NCBI GenBank assembly: GCA_964561005.1
Contig: CAZLNO010000032.1
Location: 1 to 32,903 of the forward strand
Direction: 5' to 3'
Origin: CAZLNO01 sp964561005
Lineage (GTDB): Bacteria; Pseudomonadota; Alphaproteobacteria; Kiloniellales; Rhodovibrionaceae
Length of the DNA: 32,903 nt
Shown here: positions 7,324 through 14,757 of the stretch, piece by piece
How the letters are laid out: every line of letters starts with the position of its first letter
Position numbering within the stretch: the stretch's first letter is position 1
Made by a program: the position numbers and the translations under genes
The notes under the pieces: generated by a model
The model's database searches: none
The model's input: the letters and a program-made list of their open reading frames with translations, nothing else
Told to the model about the DNA's origin: nothing

Positions 7324-7499
7324 CGCGAGCTCCTTCACGAAAAGTGATCGTCGGCCGCCAGCGTCAGGCGGCGCCCCGGCCCCATCGTCTAGGGGCTTCC
7401 CCCGGCTGGAAGGCAAGCCGGTCGCGATGGCGAGAACAACTTGATGGATATTAAGGTCCCCCCGTGAAAAAAGTGAAATCCGTTAACCCAATTTTAGCG

Positions 7500-7661
7500 G
7501 GTGGCGGGTAATTTGAACAGTAACCCAAGGTTATCTCCTCCCCTCGACCTTGGGTTACCGGTCCGAAAGACCGCGAACGTCGGTTTGAGGACCATGAGCA
7601 CGCGTTCCTTGAGAAAGCCTCCCTGTCGACTTGCCGCCGGTCTTTGACCGGCGGCATTTTT
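7500..7661 (+). ncRNA. Candidate small RNA with anti-Shine-Dalgarno loop
   Basis: The stretch 7324-7683 between two minus-strand genes holds no convincing protein gene but has structured plus-strand sequence. GTAACCCAAGGT (7520-7531) pairs perfectly with ACCTTGGGTTAC (7547-7558), leaving a 15-base loop that contains CTCCTCCCC (7535-7543), complementary to a Shine-Dalgarno sequence. A short GGTC/GACC hairpin follows, then a second CCTCCC (7618-7623), then a strong terminator ending at 7661. This is the architecture of alphaproteobacterial anti-SD small RNAs such as the CCUCCUCCC-motif RNAs of Rhodobacter. The 5' end is a guess and I see no clear sigma-70 promoter. Confidence 0.55.
7632..7661 (+). 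terminator. Strong intrinsic terminator with no upstream protein gene
   Basis: TGCCGCCGGTC (7632-7642) and GACCGGCGGCA (7646-7656) form a perfect 11-bp stem with a TTT loop, followed by TTTTT (7657-7661). The T-tract is on the plus strand only, so it does not serve the minus-strand genes on either side. The nearest plus-strand gene upstream ends at 6095. Confidence 0.85.
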
Positions 7662-7683
7662 CTCCGTGACTCACGCCGTCCGC

Positions 7684-8820
7684 CTATTCCACCCGCATCA
7701 CCGGCTCGAACTTGCGCGGCGGCAGGGCGCTGAGATAGTCGAAGAAGTTGATGGTCGTGCGGTCGAGCACGATGATCTTGGGTCCCACGTGGCGTTTCAC
7801 GTCGGTGCCCTCCAGGATGCGCACGGCCTGGTCGACCGCGATGCGGGCCTGAATGACGGGGCTGTCGGTCGGCGCGGCGGCGACGCGGCCGCGACGGATG
7901 TGGCGATAGATCGCCGGCGTCAGGTAGTAGCTGACCACCTGGATCTCGCCCTCCAGCCCGCGGGCCTCGAGCGCGTCGACGGCCATGTCGGCGGTGACGG
8001 CCGTGCCGGCGATGATGTCGATGTCCTCGCCGCTGTCGAGGACTTGTTCCACCAGCGCCTTTTGCGCCTCTGGCGTCGTGTCGCCGTGCGCCGTGACCGC
8101 GATCTCGATCTTCGAGCCTTCCAGGGCGCTCTTGAACCCCGCGTCGCCCGCGGCCACCCAGGCCGCACCCTCGGGGCCGGGGAACCAGGCGACACGGGCG
8201 CCCTTGGCCCCCGCCTCCTGGAGGATGAAGCGCCCGGCCTTCTCGCCCATCTCGCCGAAGGAGACCAGCGACTTGGCGGCGAGGTCGGGCGCGCTCATGC
8301 CGTTGACCAGGTCGATGACCGGGATGTCCCGCGCGGCGGCCTGGGCGACCAGATCGTTCAGGCCATCGCCGGAAATCGCGCCGACGATCAGCGCGTCGGC
8401 ACCGGATTCAATGCACTCCGCGATCTGCGTCTTCTGCGCCTCGAGCTCGGTGTAGCCGCCGGCGGCCTTGATCCGCGCCTTCAGGCCCAGGCGGCGGATT
8501 TCCTCAACCAGGCCGAAGTTCACGGCGCGCCAGTAGGAATCCTTCATGTGCGGCAGCGTCACGCAGAGGCGCCAGGGCTGCGAGGCCGATTCGATCGGCA
8601 CGTAGTCGTAATCCGTGCGCGCGCTGTCCATGTCGAACGGCGTGGTCCAGACGTCGACGGGATAAGGGGCCCACTTCGCCGGCCGGGCCTGCGCCGCCGG
8701 GACGCCCGCGCCGATGGCAAGCGCGAGGGCGAGCAGGCCGGCGCCGGCCCGGCGCAGGCCTCGCAGGCCCTCGGGTTGACTTTTTCGCGCCGGGGCGCGG
8801 CGACAGTGCTTCGCGATCAT
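7684..8820 (-). CDS. TorT-like periplasmic binding protein
   Basis: A 378-residue type I periplasmic binding protein. A long basic n-region and hydrophobic core (residues about 24-40) end in AQA, a Sec signal with cleavage near residue 45. The body matches TorT, the TMAO-sensing partner of the TorS kinase: WRLCVTLPHMKDSYWRAVNFG, AGGYTELEAQKTQIAECIESGADALIVG, PVIDLVNGM, IAGTAVTADMAVDAL and VVSYYLTPAIYRHIRRGRV all have close counterparts in E. coli TorT. The start is the ATG at 8820 with GAGG upstream; the reading frame continues further but without likeness to a signal peptide. It is the second gene of an operon, 70 bases after a chemoreceptor; no torS, torR or TMAO reductase genes are in the window. 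The ligand is unproven. Confidence 0.87.
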   Translation of the reverse strand: MIAKHCRRAPARKSQPEGLRGLRRAGAGLLALALAIGAGVPAAQARPAKWAPYPVDVWTTPFDMDSARTDYDYVPIESASQPWRLCVTLPHMKDSYWRAVNFGLVEEIRRLGLKARIKAAGGYTELEAQKTQIAECIESGADALIVGAISGDGLNDLVAQAAARDIPVIDLVNGMSAPDLAAKSLVSFGEMGEKAGRFILQEAGAKGARVAWFPGPEGAAWVAAGDAGFKSALEGSKIEIAVTAHGDTTPEAQKALVEQVLDSGEDIDIIAGTAVTADMAVDALEARGLEGEIQVVSYYLTPAIYRHIRRGRVAAAPTDSPVIQARIAVDQAVRILEGTDVKRHVGPKIIVLDRTTINFFDYLSALPPRKFEPVMRVE

Positions 8821-8890
8821 GATCGGCAACCTCGCTGGTTGTACTTGTGGCGGATGGGCGGGTCCGTGCCGGCGGTCGGGCGGGCGCACC

Positions 8891-11017
8891 TCAAGCTTGG
8901 CCGGTGGCCTCGCGGAGGAAGACATCCGAGTCGCTCGTCTCGGTGGCCCGGCCCTGGGTCTCGGCCGTCTCGCGGATGGTCTCGACGAAGCTGCGCAGTT
9001 CGCCGGCCAGCCATTGGGAGCGGTCGTTGAGGGTGTCGGCCACCGCGCTGACCTTGCGGACGTCGTTCAGGGTTTCGTCGGCCATGCCGCTGACCTGCGA
9101 CATCGCCGCGTCGATGTCCTGACTGGTGGCGTTCACCGTGTGGACGCTGCTGGCAATGCCCTGGATGGTCTCGTTCTGCTCCTCCACGCCCTTGGCAACG
9201 GCGCCGTAGGACTCGCGCACGCTGTCCACCGTGGTCACGACGTTGCCCATGGCCTGCGAGGCCTCGCGGGTGCGCTGCTGGATCTCGACGATCTGGCCGG
9301 TGATCTGCTCGGTGGCCTTGCGGGTCTGGTTGGCGAGGGATTTCACCTCGTTGGCCACCACGGCGAAGCCCTTGCCGGCGTCGCCGGCCCGCGCCGCCTC
9401 GATGGTCGCGTTCAGGGCCAGCAGGTTGGTCTGGTCCGCGATGTCGCTGATCAGGCTCACCACCTCGCCGATCCGGTCGGCCGACTCGACCAGGGAGCCG
9501 GCGATTTCGCTGGTCCGCTTGGCATCGTTGGCCGCCGATTCGGCGCTGCCCGAGCTGTTGTCGATCTCGGTGCCGATACGGTTGGCCAGGGTGCGGAGTT
9601 GCTCGGTGGCGCTGGCGATGTTCTGGATCTGCTCGCTCACCTCGCTGATCGATTCGGCGGTCGCGCGTGTCCGGTCGGAGGTGCCCGAGGCGTTCTGCGA
9701 CATCGAACCCGAGGTGCCGCGCAGGTCTTCGGTCTGCTCGTTCAGCGTCTGCGTGATGACGTCGACGCGCCCGCCCAGGCGCTCGGCCAGATCGTTCAGC
9801 ACCTCACGCTGCTCCCGCGCCGCCTGGGCGCGCAGCCGGCGGCGGTCGTCGGCCAGGCGGCGCGCCTCGATGCTGTTCTGCTTGAAGACCTCGACGGCGC
9901 GCGCCATCTCGCCGATCTCGTCGCGCAGGTTCTGGCCGGGGATCCCGGTCTCCAGTTCGCCCTCGGAGACGCGGGTCATGGCGCCGTGCAAACCGCGCAG
10001 CGGCGGCACGATGCTGCGCGAGATCAGCCAGCCGAACAACGCCAGCACCACAAGCGTTCCCAGCGCGAAGGCCAGGATGACCTGGATGGTCCGCCGGGCG
10101 TCGGCGGCGGTGTCCTGGCCGATGGCCCGGGCCCGGTCGGCGGCTTGCGCGGCCGCCGCGCCCGCCTCGCCGATCAGGGATTGCGAGGCCTCGTGCAGGC
10201 GGGTGCGGATGTCTTTCAGGGTGCGGGCGTTCTCGATCCAGGCCTCGGCGGCGGCGCGGTAGTCGCCCAGGGCGGTGGCCGCCTCCGCCACGACCTGTTG
10301 CTGATCGCCGCTCGCGCGCGCCTCGAGCTGGGAGAGCACCATGTCCAGCGTGTCCAGCTTGGACTTGAACTCATCCAGCCCGGAAAAGTCCCGCGTGGCG
10401 ACGAAGTTGCGCTCCTCCAGGCGGATGCCGAGTACCAGCCGTTCCACGCCGGAATACCGCGTGACCTTGTCGAACAGCGGCGCGACCGCGTCCCAGTCCT
10501 CCTCGTACAGGACGTCGTAATATGACTCCTGGGCATTGCGCGCGGCATTCTGCGCCACCCCGACGATCGTCTCGCCGTTCTCCTGGAAGGCCGTCTCCGC
10601 CTCGGCGTTCTGCCGCATCAGCGTGTCCGCCTCCTCGAAAAGGGCGCGATACTCGTCAATGGTCTGCCGCCAGGCCGCGACGTCGGTGGACAGCCCGAAG
10701 TGATCCAGCGCCTCCTTGGCGGCGGTGATCCCCTTCAGCTCTTCCTCGATCGCCTGGAACGCGGCTTCGATCGCCGCCGCCTCCGCGTCCCCGCGGCGGC
10801 CGATGCGATCCTGAACCCGCCGCGTCAGCGTGCCGACGGACGCCTCCAGGCTGCGCACGCCTTCGACATAGCGGGCGAGGTCGGCGACCAGGATCTCGAC
10901 GTTGCGCGTGGTCGCCCGAAGCTGGACCACCGCCACGGCGCCGAGACCGACCAACAGCAGCGCGGCAAAACCATAGCCCAGATAGACCCGGGCCCCGATC
11001 TTCAGCCTTTTCAGCAT
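8891..11017 (-). CDS. Methyl-accepting chemotaxis protein with large helical periplasmic domain
   Basis: A 708-residue chemoreceptor. TM1 spans about 11-33 and TM2 about 311-333, bracketing a roughly 275-residue all-helical periplasmic domain whose size and content fit a helical bimodular (HBM) or TorS-type sensor. HAMP follows at about 334-385, and then the cytoplasmic signalling hairpin, with its highly conserved tip at 519-565 (DIADQTNLLALNATIEAARA, GKGFAVVANEV). There is no C-terminal NWETF-type pentapeptide for CheR/CheB tethering. The start is the ATG at 11017, giving a basic MLKRLK before TM1; the 26-residue upstream extension is unlikely. A sigma-70-like promoter lies at 11106-11134. 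The downstream TorT-like gene suggests that this receptor reads ligand indirectly through that binding protein. Confidence 0.92.
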   Translation of the reverse strand: MLKRLKIGARVYLGYGFAALLLVGLGAVAVVQLRATTRNVEILVADLARYVEGVRSLEASVGTLTRRVQDRIGRRGDAEAAAIEAAFQAIEEELKGITAAKEALDHFGLSTDVAAWRQTIDEYRALFEEADTLMRQNAEAETAFQENGETIVGVAQNAARNAQESYYDVLYEEDWDAVAPLFDKVTRYSGVERLVLGIRLEERNFVATRDFSGLDEFKSKLDTLDMVLSQLEARASGDQQQVVAEAATALGDYRAAAEAWIENARTLKDIRTRLHEASQSLIGEAGAAAAQAADRARAIGQDTAADARRTIQVILAFALGTLVVLALFGWLISRSIVPPLRGLHGAMTRVSEGELETGIPGQNLRDEIGEMARAVEVFKQNSIEARRLADDRRRLRAQAAREQREVLNDLAERLGGRVDVITQTLNEQTEDLRGTSGSMSQNASGTSDRTRATAESISEVSEQIQNIASATEQLRTLANRIGTEIDNSSGSAESAANDAKRTSEIAGSLVESADRIGEVVSLISDIADQTNLLALNATIEAARAGDAGKGFAVVANEVKSLANQTRKATEQITGQIVEIQQRTREASQAMGNVVTTVDSVRESYGAVAKGVEEQNETIQGIASSVHTVNATSQDIDAAMSQVSGMADETLNDVRKVSAVADTLNDRSQWLAGELRSFVETIRETAETQGRATETSDSDVFLREATGQA

Positions 11018-11105
11018 CGCTCTACGCCCCACACCCAAGCCTTCGGTTCGCGGCTGGCACGACCGACATGCCGCCCCGCTGATTAAGAGGGGCACGCTAA
11101 CGGAT

Positions 11106-11134
11106 GTAATAAATGCGGATAGAGGTTTTGTAAA
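11106..11134 (-). promoter_or_regulatory. Predicted sigma-70 promoter of the chemoreceptor-torT operon
   Basis: On the minus strand, TTTACA (11134-11129) and TATTAC (11111-11106) are separated by exactly 17 bases. The match to the consensus is five of six and four of six. It lies about 90 bases upstream of the chemoreceptor start codon, in an AT-rich patch that stands out from the surrounding GC-rich DNA. Confidence 0.45.
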
Positions 11135-11484
11135 GCAAATACTACCGTGGGGAAATTCCTCGCACGCATCCGAAATTACAACCAGAGCTTGATCTCGCCG
11201 CGGTGCGTGTCAGGGCGGTCTGGAAAGCATCGGGGGGACACAGTGCCGTGCCGGACAAGACGGCACGAAATCGGTGCCGCGAACGCCGGCTTCGCGACAA
11301 GGGAAAATTCCTTGGAAGGATATGCACCTCGATGGCGAGCGACCTGACGCGACGACCCTGCGTCCTGTGGCGGCGGCGCCGGCAGGGGATCGGGTCTCAT
11401 GCAAATACGTGCTTGACCGGCCAGTGCGCAGGGCCTAGGGTTCCCTTCGCGGCAAGTTGACAGGGTAAGGCTTAATGTCGCATT

Positions 11485-11524
11485 GAAGGACCACGGCTTC
11501 CGGCCGGGGGTCCTTCTTCTTTTT
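11485..11524 (+). terminator. Intrinsic terminator with no upstream protein gene
   Basis: GAAGGACC (11485-11492) pairs with GGTCCTTC (11509-11516), with a GC-rich inner loop, followed by TTCTTTTT (11517-11524). The T-tract is on the plus strand, while the gene upstream (the chemoreceptor) is on the minus strand. Confidence 0.7.
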
Positions 11525-11675
11525 CAGGCGCCTGGGATTGCGGCGAAGCCGGCCCCCATGCAAGCGGCCGGGGTCCTGTGAGAACTTTCCTTGCGAGTTG
11601 ACGGCCGGGTCCTGTTCGCGCAGCGTCTTTCGACCCCTGGCGGCCGTCGCCGCGCGCCGAGGCTAGCGGGGCGAT

Positions 11676-12476
11676 ATGAACGCGACAGTGGACGGCCGGC
11701 CGGTTTGCCTCCGCAGTTCCGAGCCGGTCGGGCCCGGCGACGATGCGGCCGCGGTCCTGCTCCTGGTACATGGCGCCGGCATGGACGGCAGCGTCTGGTC
11801 GGCGCAAGTCGAAACGCTGGTCGGCGCCGGCCATCGCGTGCATGCCGTCGACCTGCCGGGCCACGGCCAGTCGCAGGGGCCGCCGCTGACCAGCCCGCGG
11901 GCCCTCGGGCAGTGGCTGGTCCGGCTGCTCGACGCGCTGGACCTGGCGTCGGCGGCGCTTGCGGGGCATTCCATGGGGGCGCTGGCGGTGCTGGAAGCGG
12001 CGGCGCGGGCGCCGGACCGGGTGCGGAGTCTGGCGCTGCTCGGCGTGGCGCCGCGAATGCCGGTGCATCCGGACCTCCTGGCGCGCGCCGAGGCGCGGGA
12101 CGTCGCGGCGGCCGAGACGATCGTCGCGTGGGGCCACGCGCCCGACGCGCTGGCGCGTGCCGCCGAGGGCCGCGCGCCCGCCGAGGCGGTCGCCCATGTG
12201 CGGGAGCTCCTGGAGCAGGCCGCGCGGTCGGGACTGCTGTACACCGACTTGGCGGCCTGCGACGGCTATGGCGAGGGCCTGGCGGCGGCGGCGCGGGTGC
12301 GTTGCCCGACACGGCTGGTACTGGGCGGCGAGGACCGCATGACGCCGGCCAAGGCCGGGCGCAAGCTGGCCGACGCGATCGCCGGGGCGACGGTCGAGGA
12401 GCTGCCGGACTGTGGTCACATGATGATGACCGAGAAGCCCGAGGCGACCGCCGAGGCCCTTGCCTGCGCCCTCTGA
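11676..12476 (+). CDS. Alpha/beta-fold hydrolase
   Basis: A 266-residue alpha/beta hydrolase with the complete catalytic set in the usual order: oxyanion-hole HGAG (32-35), nucleophile elbow GHSMG with Ser99, acid Asp220 in LGGEDRMTP, and base His248 in DCGHMMM. There is no signal peptide, so it is cytoplasmic. The family includes esterases, haloperoxidase-like enzymes and C-C bond hydrolases; the DLPGHGQS segment and short cap are typical but do not fix the substrate. The start at 11676 has only a weak GCGGGG ribosome-binding site. It begins a run of four closely spaced plus-strand genes (hydrolase, GST, thioesterase, nitronate monooxygenase) suggesting detoxification or catabolism of small organic molecules. 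Confidence 0.9.
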   Translation: MNATVDGRPVCLRSSEPVGPGDDAAAVLLLVHGAGMDGSVWSAQVETLVGAGHRVHAVDLPGHGQSQGPPLTSPRALGQWLVRLLDALDLASAALAGHSMGALAVLEAAARAPDRVRSLALLGVAPRMPVHPDLLARAEARDVAAAETIVAWGHAPDALARAAEGRAPAEAVAHVRELLEQAARSGLLYTDLAACDGYGEGLAAAARVRCPTRLVLGGEDRMTPAKAGRKLADAIAGATVEELPDCGHMMMTEKPEATAEALACAL

Positions 12477-12518
12477 ACCCGCCACCTTCGTGCGGCATGC
12501 CGAAGAGGGGAGACCACC

Positions 12519-13160
12519 ATGAGCGATCCGGTCATTCACGGCCCGGCCTACAGCACCTACGTCCGCAGCGTGCGGCTGGCCTTCCTGGAGAAGGGCGCGT
12601 CCTACGCGCTGAACGAGGTCGACATCTTCGCCGGCGAGAACCAGACGCCGGCGCACCTGGCCCGGCATCCCTATGGCAAGGTGCCGGCCTTCGAACACGA
12701 CGGCTTCGCGCTTTACGAGACCGACGCCATTTTGCGCTACGTCGATCTGGCCTTCGACGGTCCGAGCCTTCAGCCCGCCGATGCCAGGGGGCAGGCCCGC
12801 ATGACCCAGATCATGAAGGTGGTCGATGCCTACGGCTATCCGCCGCTGATCGGCACGCTGGTGGTGCAGCGCCTGGTGATGCCCAAGCTGGGCGAGACCC
12901 CCAACGAGCAGGCCATCACCGAGGCCATCCCCGAGGCGCGCAAGGCGCTGGGCGAACTGGAAAAACTGATCGCCGGCCCGGACGTTGCCGTGGGCGACCG
13001 GCTGTCCCTGGCCGACCTGCACCTGGTGCCGGTCCTGGATTACCTGGCCACGACGGCGCCGGAGGGGCCCGAGCTGCTGGAGGGCGCGCCGCGCATCAAG
13101 GCGCTTTACGAGTCCCTGGCGCGGCGGGACAGCGTGCGGCAGACGCGGCCGTCGCTGTGA
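12519..13160 (+). CDS. Glutathione S-transferase family protein
   Basis: A 213-residue cytosolic GST. The N-terminal thioredoxin-fold half has GPAYSTYVRSVRL, where a serine (S12) could activate glutathione, the cis-proline loop GKVPAF (54-58) and the glutathione-contacting E67-T68 in ALYETDAIL. The C-terminal helical domain contains the N-capping VGDRLSLADLHLVPVLDY. It is expected to conjugate or reduce small electrophiles with glutathione; the specific substrate is unknown. The start has a strong GAGGGGAG ribosome-binding site. It lies 42 bases after the alpha/beta hydrolase and 52 bases before the thioesterase, in the same direction, probably in one operon. Confidence 0.9.
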   Translation: MSDPVIHGPAYSTYVRSVRLAFLEKGASYALNEVDIFAGENQTPAHLARHPYGKVPAFEHDGFALYETDAILRYVDLAFDGPSLQPADARGQARMTQIMKVVDAYGYPPLIGTLVVQRLVMPKLGETPNEQAITEAIPEARKALGELEKLIAGPDVAVGDRLSLADLHLVPVLDYLATTAPEGPELLEGAPRIKALYESLARRDSVRQTRPSL

Positions 13161-13212
13161 GCGCCGGCGCCCTGCCGGCACCTGTCGACTGCAACTGCGG
13201 GGTGGCACCGAG

Positions 13213-13665
13213 GTGAACGAGTCAGCGACCGCCGAGCGGACGGCGCGCCGGGCGGATTATCCACACTTCCTCACGATTCCCACGCGCTGGAAGGACAACG
13301 ACATCTACGGCCACGTGAACAACGTGGTCTACTATGCCTATTTCGACACCGTCATCAACGAGTACCTCGTCCGCGAGGGCGGGCTGGACATTCATCGCAG
13401 CGAGGTCATCGGGGTCTGCGCCGAGTCCGCCTGCCGCTTCAAGGCCGCGTTCAGCTTTCCCGAGCCGGTGGAGGCCGGGCTGCGGGTGGCGCGCCTGGGC
13501 CGGCGCTCGGTGACCTACGAGATCGGGCTGTTCAAGCAGGGCCGGGAGGCGCCGGCGGCCGAGGGGCATTTCGTCCATGTCTTCGTGGCGCGGGACGACA
13601 TGACCCGGGCCGTGCCGATTCCCGAAAGCATCCGCCGCGCGCTGGAGGCGATTCATGTGGCCTGA
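13213..13665 (+). CDS. Hotdog-fold acyl-CoA thioesterase (4HBT family)
   Basis: A 150-residue protein with the 4HBT/YbgC-type active-site helix TRWKDNDIYGHVNNVVYYAY (25-44), in which Asp30 aligns with the catalytic aspartate and the GHVNN turn is typical. The YEIGLFKQGREAPAAEGHFVHVFV beta-strands complete a single hotdog domain, which normally assembles as a tetramer. It should hydrolyse an acyl-CoA thioester in the cytoplasm. The start is a GTG at 13213; the longer open frame upstream overlaps the GST gene in another frame and has no similarity to the family. The 3' end overlaps the nitronate monooxygenase start by 11 bases, indicating translational coupling. Confidence 0.88.
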   Translation: MNESATAERTARRADYPHFLTIPTRWKDNDIYGHVNNVVYYAYFDTVINEYLVREGGLDIHRSEVIGVCAESACRFKAAFSFPEPVEAGLRVARLGRRSVTYEIGLFKQGREAPAAEGHFVHVFVARDDMTRAVPIPESIRRALEAIHVA

Positions 13666-14725
13666 GACCCGACTGACGCGGCGGCTGGGCGTCCGGCTGC
13701 CGATCTTCCAGGCACCCATGGCCGGCGGGGCGACGACGCCCGAACTGGTCGCGGCAGTGTGCAACGCCGGCGGTCTGGGCGCGCTGGGCGCCGGCTACAT
13801 GACGCCGGAGGCGATCGAGGCCGCCTGCGAGCAGATCCGCGCGCTGACCGAGCGGCCGTTCCAGGTCAACCTCTTCGTTCCCGAGCGCGGCCTGCAGGAA
13901 GGAGCGGGGGCGGAGGCGGCAAGCGCCGCCTTGCAGCCCTACCGCGAGGAACTGGGGCTGCCCGAGCCCGAGCTCCCCTCGGAACCGGCGCCCGACTTCG
14001 CCGACCAGGTGGCGGCCGTGCTGCGCGCGGAACCGCCGGTGTTCTCCTTCACCTTCGGCATTCCCGAGGAGGCGGTCCTGGCGGCCTTTCGCAAACGGGA
14101 CATCGTCGTGATGGGCACGGCCACGACCCTGGCGGAGGCGGTGACCCTGGAGGACACCGAGCTGGTCGACGTCGTGGTCGCCCAGGGCATGGAGGCCGGC
14201 GGCCACCGCGGGACCTTCGCCGTGCCCTACGAGGAGGGACTGGTCGGCCTGATGCCGCTGCTGCAGGAGCTGGGCGCCAGGCTGCGCATCCCCTTCGTCG
14301 CCGCCGGAGGCATCATGACCGGGCGCGGCGTCGCGGCGGCGCTGGCGGCGGGGGCCGACGCGGCGCTGCTGGGCACTGCCTTTCTGACCACCGACGAGGC
14401 CGGCATCCCCGAGGCCTACAAGGCGACCCTGGAAACGGGGCGCGACGACGGCACGACCTTGACCTCGGCCTTCTCCGGCAAGCCCGCGCGCGGACTGCGC
14501 AATCGGTTCACCGCCGAGATGGCGGACGGCGACACGCCGGTCGCGCCCTATCCCATGCAGAACGCGCTGACCGGCGGCCTGCGGCGCGCCGCCGCGGCCC
14601 GCGGACAGCCGGAGTTCCTGTCGCTCTGGGCCGGGCAGGGCGTGGCGCTGTGCCGCCGGCTGCCGGCGGCGGAGCTGGTGGCCGCGCTGGAGGCCGAGGC
14701 GGAGACCGTGTTGGGCGGCGGGTAG
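13655..14725 (+). CDS. Nitronate monooxygenase
   Basis: A 356-residue TIM-barrel flavoprotein of the nitronate monooxygenase (2-nitropropane dioxygenase) family. Seen: the N-terminal LPIFQAPMAGGATTPELVAA, NAGGLGALGAGY, VNLFVPE, the FMN-site QGMEAGGHRG (177-186) with His184, IPFVAAGGIMTGRGVAAALA, and GADAALLGTAFLTTDEAG. It oxidises alkyl nitronates such as propionate-3-nitronate with FMN and oxygen, generally viewed as detoxification. The length and motif set fit the class I enzymes. The start overlaps the end of the thioesterase gene. Two flavin-phosphate-binding glycine loops are intact, so it is probably active. Confidence 0.9.
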   Translation: MWPETRLTRRLGVRLPIFQAPMAGGATTPELVAAVCNAGGLGALGAGYMTPEAIEAACEQIRALTERPFQVNLFVPERGLQEGAGAEAASAALQPYREELGLPEPELPSEPAPDFADQVAAVLRAEPPVFSFTFGIPEEAVLAAFRKRDIVVMGTATTLAEAVTLEDTELVDVVVAQGMEAGGHRGTFAVPYEEGLVGLMPLLQELGARLRIPFVAAGGIMTGRGVAAALAAGADAALLGTAFLTTDEAGIPEAYKATLETGRDDGTTLTSAFSGKPARGLRNRFTAEMADGDTPVAPYPMQNALTGGLRRAAAARGQPEFLSLWAGQGVALCRRLPAAELVAALEAEAETVLGGG

Positions 14726-14757
14726 GCAAGGCCGCGCGGCGGCCCCATCTATTCGGC

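Larger units (their letters stand above)
11018..11675. other. Gene-free intergenic region with an orphan terminator
   Basis: About 660 bases without a convincing protein gene; short open frames on both strands lack ribosome-binding sites and recognisable motifs. It contains the minus-strand promoter at 11106-11134, a GTGCCGT/ACGGCAC inverted repeat in the 11240-11270 area, an exact TTGACA at 11457-11462 without a good -10 partner, and a plus-strand terminator at 11485-11524. A plus-strand transcript ending at that terminator, possibly starting near the TTGACC...TAGGGT pair at about 11413-11441, would be a noncoding RNA. The 150 bases after the terminator lead to the hydrolase gene and show nothing further. 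Confidence 0.5.

Noticed and set aside
7451..7657. A 68-codon minus-strand frame in the 7324-7683 gap
   Set aside because: No ribosome-binding site or similarity; it runs across the plus-strand hairpins and terminator.
11142..11460. Several small open frames in the gap after the chemoreceptor
   Set aside because: They overlap each other on both strands, lack ribosome-binding sites and have no recognisable features.
11472..13208. Long minus-strand frame opposite the hydrolase and GST genes
   Set aside because: Basic, low-complexity translation typical of GC-rich shadow frames.
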